A stretch of DNA of 64,000 bases, taken from Certhia americana (taxonomy: Eukaryota > Chordata > Aves > Passeriformes > Certhiidae). Below are positions 39,086-50,712 of the stretch, one piece after another. The notes under the pieces are model-generated. The model had not been told where the DNA came from. It made no database searches and was given only the letters and a program-made list of their open reading frames with translations. The stretch is from assembly GCA_018697195.1 (NCBI GenBank), contig CM031872.1:9505194-9569193 (forward strand), given 5' to 3'. Numbering within the stretch: the stretch's first letter is position 1; each line of letters starts with the position of its first letter. The translations under genes were made by a program, and so were the position numbers.

Positions 39086-39830
39086 TGACCTGAGATAGCT
39101 TTGAGATCAGATTTCTTTCTCCATCCTTCTGGTACAAACCTGTGGAGCTTCACCTGTAAATCAGAGGGTGTCTCCAGCTTCTCCTTGCTGCCAAACAGGG
39201 TGGGGACACAGCCAGTCCCCCACATCCTGTGGCTCATCTCTGTGTGGCCACATTCAGCACATCCCCAGTGCCCTGAGGGCACAAGGTAATGCCTGGTCAC
39301 CTCCAAGAGCTGCAGAAGATTGAGCAGGAAATATCAAACCCAAACAATTTAAAGCAACACATTTAATTAAAACCAAAATGAGAAGTTGTTGTGAGTCCCA
39401 ACAATTGAAGTCTGCAGAGCAATCTTCAGGGAAAATTAACACAGGCTGCTAATAACAGCATCCAATTCACCAGCATCTTGGAGGAAACAGTGGTGGGGGA
39501 AGGTAGGAAAGAATCTGCAGATGAAACAATTACTGATCAGCTGTGCGGCAAGGACAGCACAGCATCCTCCAGGCAGGCAGACACAGATGCACGGACTAGA
39601 TTAAAAGGAGGAAAAAAAAAAAAAAAAAGCTCCCTCCACCTCTGCCATGCTCCAACACAAAACATGGTCAGGACCCTAAATTCCACTTCTGCTGGCCTGT
39701 TGGCTTTGCAAGGTAGGACCTGGGTTTGATCTCAGGGCGATGATCACCCTGGGAGAGTTCATCCACACTTGCAGGAGGGACAGAGCCAGCACACAGGCTG
39801 GGATGTGTGGATTCCAGAGTGGGGACACTG

Positions 39831-40007
39831 CCCACACTGAGCTCTGACCCCACACCAGGTACCCTGCCTGCCCACACTGAGCTCTGACCCCACACCAGGT
39901 ACCCTGCCTGCCCACACTGAGCTCTGACCCCACACCAGGAACCCTGCCTGCCCACACTGAGCTCTGATCCCACACCAGGAACCCTGCCTGCCCATACTGA
40001 GCCCTGT
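39831..40007. repeat. 40-bp minisatellite, about 4.4 copies
   Basis: Units start at 39831, 39871, 39911, 39951 and 39991 with 'cccacactgagctctg' and 'cacaccagg' and differ by one or two bases. The first copies are nearly identical, so the array is young. Confidence 0.97.
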
Positions 40008-42714
40008 GCACCACTCTACACCCATCTCACAGCCCAGCGAGGTGCAGAGGGATCACCACAACCTCCCTGGCACACATCTCAGAAGAGGAGGGAAGAAGGC
40101 TGTAAATGCCCCAAAATGTCTTTGACAGAAACCTGCTTTATGCCCTCTGCTTTATTTCCACTTATAAAACAAAGCCCTACAAGCCCCTTGTTAAACGCAG
40201 CGCTCACTTCCCTCTGCACCACTGGAGAATCTCACCCACCTCTCCCACTAAAGTACAAACATCCACCCACACCATATATAACCTCTCCCAGGCTGTAAAA
40301 ATGGGAAGCTTTAATTGATACTATATTTCACACTGTTGTGCAGCAAGGACGTACTCCAGGCTGAGCCCTCCAGAGTATCTTGCTCCACCCTGCCTTCCCT
40401 GCAAGCCATTCCCATTGCTCCACCTCTACTTTTTGAATTATTACTTACAAGAAAAAAACAAAAAAACAAGTATTGAATGTAGAGCTGAGTGGCTCACATA
40501 TTCATAAGAGATTTTATTACTCAGATGGAGGGGCTCTCTTTCCTTTCTTCCCCCCTTTGACACGGCTAAAGGGTCCTCTAAATAATGCCTTGCATTTCCA
40601 TATCCTCATAAAAGCCACTACAGTTCTTTCCATAAATCTGAGCCACCTCTGAAATCAGAACAATTCCTTCTGCTCAGCACAGGCAGGGGCTGCCTCAAAA
40701 CACAAAACCCTGGGGCAGCAGAAGGGAGGAGAGGATGCTCCAACCACTGCGCTTCAAGAGAGGATTTAGAGGCACCAGCTCGTTTCTGGGAAGCAGGAGG
40801 TCCCAGCCCTCCCTGCCAACTATGGCAGCTCCTGCCAGGCTCTCCTTCATCCAGCTGCTGCATGAAGTGAAGGCACAGCAGCTGTACAAACCAGGCAATA
40901 ACTGCTCAGCGGGAAGCGAGGCAGGGGCACCCCATCAAATGAACAAAGGGAAGAAAACAAACCGAGGGAGATATACGGGCAATAGAGACAGGCTGGTTCC
41001 TACAGAACTGCTGCTTGCAATATATCCTTCCAGCTTGGCTGCCAGTTGGCTTCTGGTCCCAGTCCTTCCCCTCCCCTTTCCCACCCTGTCGCTCCAGCAG
41101 GCTCTGGAGTTGCTTTCTCTAACACCATTCTTGCTGCAGCAGGGAAAGCTGCTTTTCTCCAAAGCTGGAGACATTTGGGGAGGCTTCCCCCCTCTTTCTC
41201 TTCTTGGCTCTGGCTGCTGGCACGCCAGAACTGGCTGGCATCTATTTAAAGTTTTCTTCAAAGCCGAGTTCTCATCGTCTAGGAGAGTGATTTCTTCCAG
41301 CCTCTGCCTTTGTTTAGCTTCTCCTGCAGAGGTGCTGGTAGCAGCTCCACTTTCAGATTTTCCTTGGCTCCTGGTGCCTATTAAAATTCCATGTTTCAAA
41401 AGGGAAGGAGAGGGCACCGCTCCCTCACAAGGGAACATCTCCCATGAATGCACCATCCTTGCCTTCTCACAGAGCCTGCCTTATCACCCTGTGCAACACC
41501 AAAGGGAACAGCTTCAGGAACCAGACGATTTCAGCGCACGGCGACACTTGCGAGACACGGTGCCACTGTCGGGTGCCACACCAGAAGCTGCTTCAAGACT
41601 GATCAAAGCTCCCCGACTCTGCCAGTCCAAACATGTCATCTCTGTTGTCACCTCGATGCCACAGGGATGCTCATGCCAACCCCCTTCAGCACCCTGTAAA
41701 AAGCAGATTTAAACCCGCATGGGAGAACTCCAGGGAGGAGCAGGTCCCCTCTTTCTCCATCAGCATTAAACTTCAGGTGCTGAGCTTTGGGGAGCACATC
41801 CAGCCACGCTTTTCCTGGTTATCATTGAAATTTCCCAACCCAGCTCAGTTCTGCAGTGTCTTTAAATGCTTTGTAATATTTTGCTGCCAGTTGGGTGGCG
41901 CCTTGGGATTTGTCGTTATTCAGAAAGAAGGGACAACTTTAAGAGCTTTTTCTCTTACAAGGCAAGGGACTGCCATCACATAAAATGATGAGATTTCAGG
42001 GAAAGTGATAGCCACTGCAAAATGTCTTGGCTGCTTCTATGAAAAGAATTTGACTGTTTCTCATAAAAAATATTTTAAAAGTTTTTGCAGTTTGTAATTA
42101 TATTTTACAGTTTCATTACAAAGCTCATTTTAATTCTTCTCCAAACCGTTGTTACCAGTCCTCTTGCCACTTTCTCTTCAGAAAAGTCATTAAGTCGGGA
42201 CTGGAAATCATCCCATTTCCCCCAGTTTCAAGGATATTAATCTGTTTTATTGGTATTTCATTGTCACTTTCATTCGCATGTTCCCTGCATTTGCATAATT
42301 TGCATTGCCACCCCTTTCCTGGTGACAAGCACAGGATCAGCTTTTCACTTTCATTTTACAGAGTCTCATTGTTTATTTTCTTTTTCAGGTCACACTGTCT
42401 TCCCTGTGCCAGAGCCACAAGCTGGGAGCAGGATGCTGAGGTCCTGTCTCCATCACTGGCTTCCTGGCTGACCTTCAGCAAGACCAGAACCAGTGTGAAC
42501 TCCCAGTCCAAGTGCTGAACTGGCCAGTACCCATCCCAAGGGGACACAGGTTAGCACTGGAGCAGCCTCATGCCCCAAAACCAAGAGTTTCTGTTCTCCA
42601 GCTACTTGGAACCATCCGTGAAGATTTCAAGTATTCATGTGTGGCTTGGACAATAATTGGAACCTTTTAGAAATAGGTCAAGGTGTAGACAAGTCCCTTG
42701 TTTCAAATCCTTAA

Positions 42715-42868
42715 ATCACAGAATGGTTTGACTTGGAAGGGACCTTGGACTTCCTCTTGTTCCAAGCCCCTGTCATGGGCAGGAACATATTCCACCAGAC
42801 CAGGTTGCTCAGCGCTCCATCCAAACTGGCCTTGAACATTTCCAGGGATGTGGCATCCACACCTTGAT
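42715..42868 (-). mobile_element. CR1 LINE 3' end fragment, reverse orientation
   Basis: 'atcacagaatggtttgactt' then 'ggaagggaccttgg', 'accaggttgctcagcgctcc' and 'ggccttgaacatttccaggg' follow the reverse complement of the CR1 3' end. Confidence 0.93.
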
Positions 42869-43843
42869 GTTATCTTCATGTCTCCACTCCACTGATGTTC
42901 AGCTCCTCCAATGTGTGAACACAAAGTAGATGCTCTCCTTCTCTTTCCTACAAGGGCCAAGCTGTGACCACTGGGATATCCCAGCTACCCAGAGACCACT
43001 CTTAGCAGGGCTAATTCCATTTCAGACACACTGATGACTCCCATTCTGCCATGAGGTGATGATTTCAACCCCTCTCCACCGGCCCCTGCAGCTCTTATCC
43101 CATTGTGTCTCTTTAAGCATCTCCCCCTCCCCAAAATATTAATCCCCCAGGAGCTGCCTTCCACTCCAAACTCCCAAAGCAGAGGGGCTGTCCCTGAATT
43201 GGCTGTACCAGGATACCCCAGCAGCTGGTGATGCACTGGCTGCATGCAGCATGTTTCTGGCAGAGAGAAAGTGCCCCCTCTGCATGCCCCAAGCAGTGAG
43301 ACGAGTGCAGGAGCTGAGGAATTGGAACCGACTGAATAATGGGTCCTGTCTGCTGGAAGAAAATGAAATTTGCCCTCATGTTACTGAAAACTTGCACTTG
43401 ACGCTCACTGCACATTATAAAGAAAAGGTCAGTGAAACACAACAAATGCAAGGAGCCCAGTTGGAGAAAGCAATAAATAGTGACAGCAGAACTCGTCTAA
43501 TTTATCAAAGCATCTCTGCCTTTGCTCAAACCCCAGCAATTTCCCTCCGTGCTGCTGCAAGGGCTGGGACAAACAGCTCTGCTGCTGCAGGACAGCAGGA
43601 GGCCTGTCTGTGCAGCTCCCAGGGCTCCTCAACGAGTTTGGAGAACAGAAATATCCATCAGACACAATTAGCACCAACACTAACAACGATAATATTAATT
43701 GACGTGACTGAGATTTTGGCCTCGGGCTCGCAGATGTGCTTGTGGAAAGAAAGATCCCTGCAGTCAAACACAGCTGGGGCATTCCCAAAAAGAGGGATCT
43801 GCGTGTCCCAAACACACCCAGAGGGACAGCAGGAGGGTCTTAC

Positions 43844-43990
43844 CATCAGCAATGAAGTGCTCGGGGACGTGGAGCGTCACCTTGACGGTCAGCGGGCAGG
43901 AGAGCTGGGAGCCACAGACCACGGCCAGGATGCAGGAGCTGACCGCGATCAGCGTCAGCGCCGTCTTGTTCACAGGGCTCTTCATGGAAC
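43844..43990 (-). CDS. ASTN2: ASTN2 internal exon: second transmembrane segment and start of the ectodomain
   Basis: This 147-bp exon (49 codons, phase 1 at both ends) has acceptor 'ccttacag' and donor GATG|GTAAGA on the minus strand. It begins SMKSPVNK and continues into a hydrophobic helix of about 18 to 20 residues ([18 protein letters not shown]), then [19 protein letters not shown] and IADG. This is the second membrane segment of astrotactins with the first residues of the large extracellular part. Published work on mouse astrotactins reports proteolysis inside this second membrane segment, with the two parts staying joined by a disulphide. Small residues at the helix end (V-C-G-S) would suit such a cut, but I infer that. 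Three cysteines lie in or next to the helix (SSC, VVC, LSC). ASTN1 differs at many of these positions, so the ASTN2 call is firm. The upstream in-frame ATG at the start of the exon is internal and not a translation start. Confidence 0.96.
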
Positions 43991-44205
43991 CTGTAAGGCA
44001 CACAGAGGGCTGTGTGGGTGGCCAAAATGTAAAGCTGCCCCCAGAGCTTTCTCAGCAGAGGCAGAGGAGCCCCAGCATGGGGAAGGCAGGCATTGAAAAC
44101 AAGGATGGCAGCTCAGCAGGAGTCTGCACACCCCAGGACTCCCATCACACCTCTTATGGCACGGGGCTTCATTTTGCTAGAGGAGGGAGAAAACCTGCTC
44201 AAAGC

Positions 44206-44893
44206 CTGTCGGAGTCTGGAATTATGAGAAATATCTCTTTGCATGTTTAAGAGATTTTAAGATCTCTGACAGTGTTTTTAACCTTTGTTCATGGAAAAAC
44301 AGCTTTTAAGCTCTGGAATGAAGAAGAGTTTTCAAGAGCGTGTATTAGATAGTAGAATAGTGTGTAGTTTTATCACAGGGTGATAATTTTAGATATATGG
44401 GGGTTTGAGGATGGTAAGCAGATGAAGGCAAGATGAAGGCAAGATGGAGAAGTCCACGTGGCTTCTGGGCTTCCTCCTTCTTCCTCACCTGCTCCATGTT
44501 GCAGTGAGGTGGCACATTATGGTTGGGTTAGAGTGGAAGTTAACTTTCTAACAAAGGTGATGGTTATTGGAGAAGTATTATAAATACTGATTACATAGAT
44601 TGTCGTATAAATATCCACGCCACTCTGTGAGGAGGGTATTTAGTATTTGGAATTTTGTATTCAGGGGATTCGGGGTTTTTTGCCTTGGACTGACCTACAG
44701 TGAAGAGCTCTGCATGAGCATTAAATCTGTCAGGAACAGAATGTAATGATAAGAAAGAATAAACTATGAAGAAAATACAAAAAGAGACGGCTCATGACCT
44801 GTCCTTCAAACTCTCTGGCTGGGGAAACAAAACTACATTCTCGGGACATGGTAAACAGCCAGCAACAGAGACACACAAAAATATTTTTTTAAG
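44206..44893. mobile_element. Retroelement-like insert (possibly LTR-derived) between 15-bp direct repeats
   Basis: The 688-bp segment lies exactly between two copies of 'aaacctgctcaaagc' (44191-44205 and 44894-44908). It is AT-rich, unlike its flanks. It has a TATA-like 'gtataaatatcc', then 'gagctctgcatgagc' and an 'attaaa' polyadenylation-like signal about 125 bp later, an order that recalls U3-R-U5 of a retroviral LTR. A 15-bp duplication is longer than the 4 to 6 bp usual for LTR elements and would suit target-primed retroposition better. No coding frame is seen. Family not recognised. Confidence 0.45.
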
Positions 44894-46256
44894 AAACCTG
44901 CTCAAAGCTCTGTATAAAGACCCATTGCCTGGGAACTTCTCCCTGGAATCACTCATCAAACCTGCCGTGCTCCCCTGCTGAAACCACCATCACATCTTGT
45001 CAACATTGGCTGGCTTGGCAACCCACTGTGAAACCCTTGTGGAACAGGACACCATTAGGATGGCTGAATCACCAGCAGCAGCAGCTGGGTGGGACAGAAT
45101 CCCCAAGTTTCACAGGGAATGTGGTGAAGCTGTGCTACACAGAGCCACCCAGAGAGACCTGACTGCCCCAGAAGATTCAGCTGTTCTTACTGGATGCAGA
45201 CTGGGAATGCCAGGTGTCCAAATGAGACCCCCTCTACTGATGGAGGAAGACCAAGAACTGTCCTAGGCCACTGCAACCCCACCAACAGGTCTCCACTGCC
45301 CAAGCAAGGAGTAGCCTTGGATCCTGTGTCCTTGAGGCACCGGTGATCCTGCTGGAGGTGGGGCTGCCCTGCTGCTGCTCTGACTGCTCTGCATCCCCCA
45401 CAGCCCCCTCACCCAACACCTTGTGCCAGCTCCCTGCTTTGCTCCAGGATAATGACAGACACCTCACATGGCAGCCAACCCTTCTGCAGGGCTTGGGATG
45501 CACCTCTTGGAGAGTGTGTCCATGACAAGGAGAGGGCACAGCCCAGCAATGAACCCAGGGGCTGCACAGCCCATCCTGTTGTGAGCTGAGATGAGCCAGC
45601 TGCCAGTAGAGCTGACCACAACCCTGCTCAGGATTCAGGTGAGGACACCCTTGAGTTTTGGAAGCCAATGCAGCCTCTCCCCACTTGTGTCCCAGCCCTT
45701 GCCACCTCATCAGCAAAGCGAGATTTAAAAAGCATCAGTTTGAAACCTGAATGGGAAATGGATCCAAGCTAGCACTTGCACACCCTGTGATTTGCCTAAA
45801 GCTGCTGCTGCAGGTGCTGGTGCCAGGGCAGGGACCTCATGCTCAGCACAGCCGGTGCTTTCCAGGCAGGGCACCAAGCCCCACCACAGCATCCCCAGGA
45901 GATGCTCCAACTAGGATTTGTTAGACAGGAGAAGTGGCTGATCTGCCAGAAAATACCCCCATCACTGAGACCAACAGGAGCAAGTAAATTGATTATTTAT
46001 GAAGTCATCTTCTCCTTTCCTTATGCATGGATCATCTAAACAGCCTTCCCACTCCTATTTCACAGCTTTATCACCAATCCCCTGTGCCCCTCACCTTGAA
46101 ATCCTCTTTTTTTCTTTTCCCATCTTTATTCATATCATCAGCATAAGTTAGCACCTCCATGGGAGGCAAAATCCTCCTCTTGCTGGGCATACTGTGTCTG
46201 CCACAACCCCTGCTTGGCTTGAAGTTATGACATGAATGCAAAAATAAAAAAGAGAG

Positions 46257-46280
46257 AGGAAAAAAAAAAAAAAGAAAAAG
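46257..46280. repeat. A-rich tract
   Basis: A short run of A with two G interruptions. Confidence 0.9.
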
Positions 46281-46338
46281 GCAAGGAAAAAACTCTATGA
46301 GGATAAGTGGACAAAATCAAATATACAATGGACCAGAC

Positions 46339-46472
46339 AACGCTGGATTTCACCCTTATAAATCACCTTTCAATCCAGGGTCTTAAAGTGCTTTGCAAAC
46401 ATTAAATCATAAATCCCTTATGAGTGAGACAAGTATTATCCCGTTTTCACAAAGAGCCCAAATCCCAGGTAT
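46339..46472 (+). repeat. Ancient MIR/L3-like fragment
   Basis: 'cttaaagtgctttgcaaaca' followed by 'ttaaatcataaatccctta' and 'caagtattatcccgttttca' matches the tail shared by old amniote MIR- and L3-type elements. It is too diverged to name exactly. Confidence 0.65.
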
Positions 46473-48117
46473 GATGGCAGCTTTCGCCAAACTGCAGCCA
46501 GAGTGGAGCTGAAGCAATTAGGATTTCACATCCCCATTGGTCCATGTGGCTTCTTCTCTCCCTGTGACTCAGAGGAGAGCAGCACAGGGGCTTGAAACAG
46601 CAAAAAGCCTTTTACAGTTCCATGAGTTTGAGCTTGGCTGCTCAAGGAAAGGGACAATTGCTCCAAGTCTCCTGTTACTCCCTTCCCTCCTGCACTCACT
46701 CATTTCCATCACTGCTAATCACTGACCTCTACAAGTGCCTGATGTTTGGTTTTGACCAACTGAACCAAAACAAGGGGGCTTCTGCTTGAGCAGAAATTAG
46801 GTTTCCACCTCAGCTCTTTATTGCTCACGACCAGTTTGCTGCCAGGTTTGAAAGGAGACTGCTGGAAACGCATTTAAAGAGAGGGACAGGGCTTTTGTTT
46901 TTTCTCTTTCCCAGCTCTGCAGACCACTGATGCTCCAGCACGGCTGTGCTGCATTTAAACACCTATCTGGATATAATCAGCTTCACTCCAAGCCTTTAAA
47001 ACCACAAGCAAATGTATTTTCAGCAAGGCCCTGCTAACCAAAGCCACCTCAGCAGGTTCTCCAGGGCTTCACCCTGGTCCAGAGGTGAGACAAACTTATC
47101 CCTTCCTTCTTCAGCCCAGGGAAGGGATCCAAACCCAGCTTGGTAGCTCAGACAGCCCCAAATAAACCCAATGCCACAAATGAGAGTTTGACCTGGTTAA
47201 ACCTGTGCTTTCCCTCCTCTCCTTGTCATCACCAAGCTTTCAGGCAAGTGTTGGAAGAGCAGATTTGAAACTCCAGGTGCACCAAACAAGCTGGTATCAA
47301 CATCCTTTACCAAGAGGAGGAAGCTGGGTGAGGAATACAAGACCTTTATGGATGGTTGAGAGCCCCAGCACCCAACACAAGTCCTGGTTTGGGTCTTGTG
47401 GAGTCCAAAAAACCCAGGAGGAAGATGGTGACCAGGCATGGCTGAGACCAAACTCACTTCCCATCTCTCTCTCCCCTAATAAATGCTTCATACATTAAGA
47501 TGATCTCTCTATATCTTTAATCAAAGATGCTTCTGTAGTGTTTTGAGAGGTTGCACCAAAGTGAGTGGATGTCCAAGTGCTCACCCAGGCAGTTTTGAAG
47601 GGAAGAATGTGAAATAGAGATTGATCACCAGGGAGTCTGCACCCAAGGAGTGGGCAGAACACACCACCAGGGTGAAAAATAGGAATAAATTACTTCTATC
47701 CAAACAGAGAGAAGTAACCTCTCCCCACAGCCCACAAAATCCAAGAAGAGAGAAGCAGAAAGGAAAGGCCAAGTGCTCCATTTCAGGGCAGAATCACACC
47801 TGACATTCTCCCTGCTAGTGATCCAAGGGAGGTTTAATTAGACTGGAAAACAAGAGGAGTGTCCTGCAATGTGGACAGAAGGATTCTGGCCACCACCCCC
47901 TTCCCCACCCAGGATTTTTTTGTCTCCCCTCAAACCCCAGTCCAATTTATCCTGGTGAGGATGTGGGACCCTGCACAGACAGCTCAGAAACTGCTTGCAA
48001 AGCACCACATTCCCCTGAAGATTTTGCACCTGCTGCAAGATGAAGATAAATTCAAAGTCACTGGTGTAAACACTCAGCAAACAGCCCCTCCAAACGCACC
48101 GTGTCTCCTTTGAAATA

Positions 48118-48480
48118 TCATTTCCTCGTGCATTTAATTACTCACTGCTTTGTACACTTTCCTTTGCCCGCCCAAAAGACAAGGAGGGGGAAAAAAGCAC
48201 AACAAAACTCTGCGCTCAATTCTTCTTGATATTGGCAGCACTGCCTAAATTTAGGGGGGAGAAGGAAAAAAAAAAACCAAAAACCAAAGGTGTGTTCAGA
48301 ATGCGTATGGATTTATGAGCAACACAAATATCCTGTGTTCTTGGTAATATGCTGTTTCTAAATCAGGCTCATAAATACATGCTTGGGAGATTAGTCTATA
48401 AAAAAAAATAAACTTTAATTACCCCCTCTTTATCAGCACACAGCCCGTGGTGTTAACCATATGTGGGTGTTAAACGCCAA
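48118..48480. other. AT-rich block, possible conserved non-coding element
   Basis: 'gcatttaattactcactgc', 'gcgtatggatttatgagcaa' and 'ataaactttaattaccccct' are clustered just before the GC-rich minisatellite. Two 'tcataaata' and 'atttatgag' like inverted words are present. Regulatory role is inferred from composition only. Confidence 0.35.
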
Positions 48481-48671
48481 GTGCTTTGCAATCTTCCCCG
48501 CCCCCCCCGGGAGATAATAGCATCACACGGAACGTTCCATGGCCACTCGGATGTGGAAATGTATTCCCGGCAGCCCAGGAAAACGGGGCTGGGGAAGGCG
48601 AGAGAGAGAACAGAGAGTGCTGGAAATGCTTAACAGCCCCCGCCGTGCTGTGCTGCAGGCAGAGCGCCCAG

Positions 48672-49083
48672 CACGGGGACCACAGCATCCCCAGGGGGAC
48701 AGCAGCATCCCCAGGGGTGACAGCCTGCACCCCTGAGGGGACAGAAGCACCCCTGGTGGACAGCCAGCACCCCTGGGGACAGCCAGCACCTCTGGGGGGA
48801 CAGCAGCATCCCCGGGGGACGGCATGCACCCCTGGGGAGACAGCAGCACCTCTGGGGGGACAGCAGCATCCCCAGGGGACAGCAGAACCCCTGGGGACAG
48901 CCAACACCCCTGGGGAATAGCAGCATCACCAGGGGGACAGCCAGCACCCCTGGGGACAGCAGCATCTCTGGGGGGACAGCAGCACCCCCGGGGGGCACAG
49001 CCAGCACCTCTGGGGACAGTAGCACCCCCAGAGGACAGCAGCATCCCCAGGGAGCACAGCCAGCCCAGCCCAGCCCAGCCCAG
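48672..49083. repeat. GC-rich minisatellite, ~400 bp, with CAGCC tail
   Basis: About 18 variant units of roughly 20 to 24 bp of the type 'ggggacagcagcatcccc' run head to tail and end in a perfect CAGCC pentamer run (49059-49083). Each unit carries a CCCC...GGGG inverted pair. The long open frames on both strands come from the repeat. Confidence 0.95.
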
Positions 49084-49396
49084 CTCACACCCCCGGGATG
49101 CTCCCGGAGCACGCCGGCGTTGCTGCCGTGCCAGAGGAATCGGGCTCCTAATGATCCATGGTGATGTTCCAGCAGGGGCTCATTAAGAGGCTAGAGCAGC
49201 GTTTCCAGGACAGCCTCACACACAGACACATCTCGAGGTGTTTTACGAGGGGCAGATCATGTCCAATCAAATCAAATGCCAATTAAGATGAGCAGTGGTG
49301 TTGGCAGGAGGCTCTGGACACGGAGCACCCCTGCACGGGGAGGGAGCAGCACCGCCTGCCTGCCCTTCTGGTTGTGCAGCCTCCTCTGCCACAGCA

Positions 49397-49531
49397 GGGA
49401 TGGGATGGGATGGGATGGGATGGGATGGGAAATTGGGATGGGATGGGATGGGATGGGAAATTGGAATGGGATGGGAAATTGGGATGGGATGGGATGGGAT
49501 GGGATGGGAAATTGGGATGGGATGGGGATGG
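49397..49531. repeat. GGGAT microsatellite with periodic AAATT interruptions
   Basis: GGGAT pentamers are broken four times by GGGAAATT in place of the next unit. The same pentamer is seen at the start of the window. Confidence 0.96.
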
Positions 49532-49959
49532 CAGATCCTTCTTCCAATCAGACACAGCTCACCTGCATCATGACCCCACCAAGCCCCAGAGCCCCTTCCT
49601 TCTAAAGGGGATGGATGTGGATGCAATGAGCCCCCCAGGCAGGTGTTCCATCACACACCATCTACACCACACCTGGTATCAGCCTCATCCTGAGGCATCT
49701 CCTCCATTGCAGTCCTGGACAAATCCCAAATGAAGGTGCCCTGTGAAGGTGACCAAAGCTACAGCCCAGATCTGGGTCAGAACTTGGCCACTGGGCAGTT
49801 TCCAACCTGATCCTAGAGTCAGCACGATGTGGATCAGCCCTGAAGTGACAGCTTTGTGTCCCCCGTGTTGGGGGAGACCCCCGAGGAGACCCTCCAAGGG
49901 TGTACAAGGAAGGGATAAGGGAAAGGAGGAGGAAAGGCAGCCACGTTGTGCAGCAGAAG

Positions 49960-50065
49960 GATGAGATCAGTCGCTTCTGGATTTATAGAGGATTAGATCT
50001 TGCTGAGCACATGCTGAATCAGATTAATACTATTAACATTTATGAATTATCCTCTAGCAATTAGC
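49960..50065. other. AT-rich block, possible conserved non-coding element
   Basis: 'tcagattaatactattaaca', 'tttatgaattatcctctagc' and 'aattagctgagacgtc' sit within 100 bp and without repeat structure. Tentative. Confidence 0.3.
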
Positions 50066-50659
50066 TGAGACGTCCTCCAGTACAGCACAGGGAGCTGCAG
50101 AAAAGGCAGCCCTGGGTTGTGAGTCAGGAGGAGGAGGATGCCAAGGGGTGGCTTGGGCACTGTGGGGAGGTTGGGTTTGTGCTGCTGGACCCCACAGCAA
50201 GGTCAAGGACTCATTGACCGAGCTCCAGTGAGCTCTTGTGCTCCTCCAGCAGCCTGAGCCTTGGCTCTTAAGGTGTTCCTAGAGTTATAAAGCCTTATGT
50301 ACTGAATAAATGTATTTGCTTCCTAATTATACAGCTGGTGGTGGTGCTCCCCCTTTGCTCTAAGGCATTGCGCCTGCAGCTGGCAGGGAGACTCCATCAG
50401 CCAAATTCCAGCCAAGAGGAGGAAGGGGGCAAAGGCAAAGCCTTGAAGGCTGGACAAGGAATGAGCAGCTGTGGAGAGGGGGGAAACAGAGATGACCAAA
50501 GTGGAACAGGTTGAAATGCTGATCCACCAGCCCCATCAGCACCAGGGACACCACAGGCAGATTCTCCTGCCCACAATATCTTAAACCTCCTGGCATAGCA
50601 AAGGGGGGAAGAATTTGGGAAGAATTTGTGCAAACTCAATTTGTTCTTCTGGCACCGCT

Positions 50660-50712
50660 TTTTGGGGTTTTTTGTTTTTTGGTTTTTGGTTTTTGGTTTT
50701 TTTTTTTTTTGC
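50660..50712. repeat. T/G-rich low-complexity tract
   Basis: Repeated TTTTTGG words end in a poly-T run. Confidence 0.92.

Larger units (their letters stand above)
32323..43843 (-). other. ASTN2: ASTN2 intron of 11,521 bp
   Basis: This intron lies between the membrane-segment exon and the first ectodomain exon. It holds three reverse CR1 copies (34494-34896, 38976-39085, 42715-42868), a TTCC-rich tract (35085-35180), a GT microsatellite (36141-36173), a 40-bp tandem array (39831-40007) and AT-rich blocks. Its longest open frame (325 codons on the plus strand, 40735-41712) looks like chance. Confidence 0.88.

Noticed and set aside
40735..41712. Plus-strand open frame of 325 codons
   Set aside because: It is the longest open frame in the window, but its protein is low in recognisable motifs, rich in S, P and L, has no domain and no splice or promoter context, and it sits in an ASTN2 intron. 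Chance is likely.
43251..44096. Plus-strand frame of 281 codons
   Set aside because: It runs antisense across the ASTN2 membrane-segment exon and has no domain of its own. The coding strand is minus.
48486..49112. Long open frames on both strands (144, 145, 160 and 173 codons)
   Set aside because: They are made by the GC-rich minisatellite and exist in several frames at once, as expected from a repeat without stop codons.
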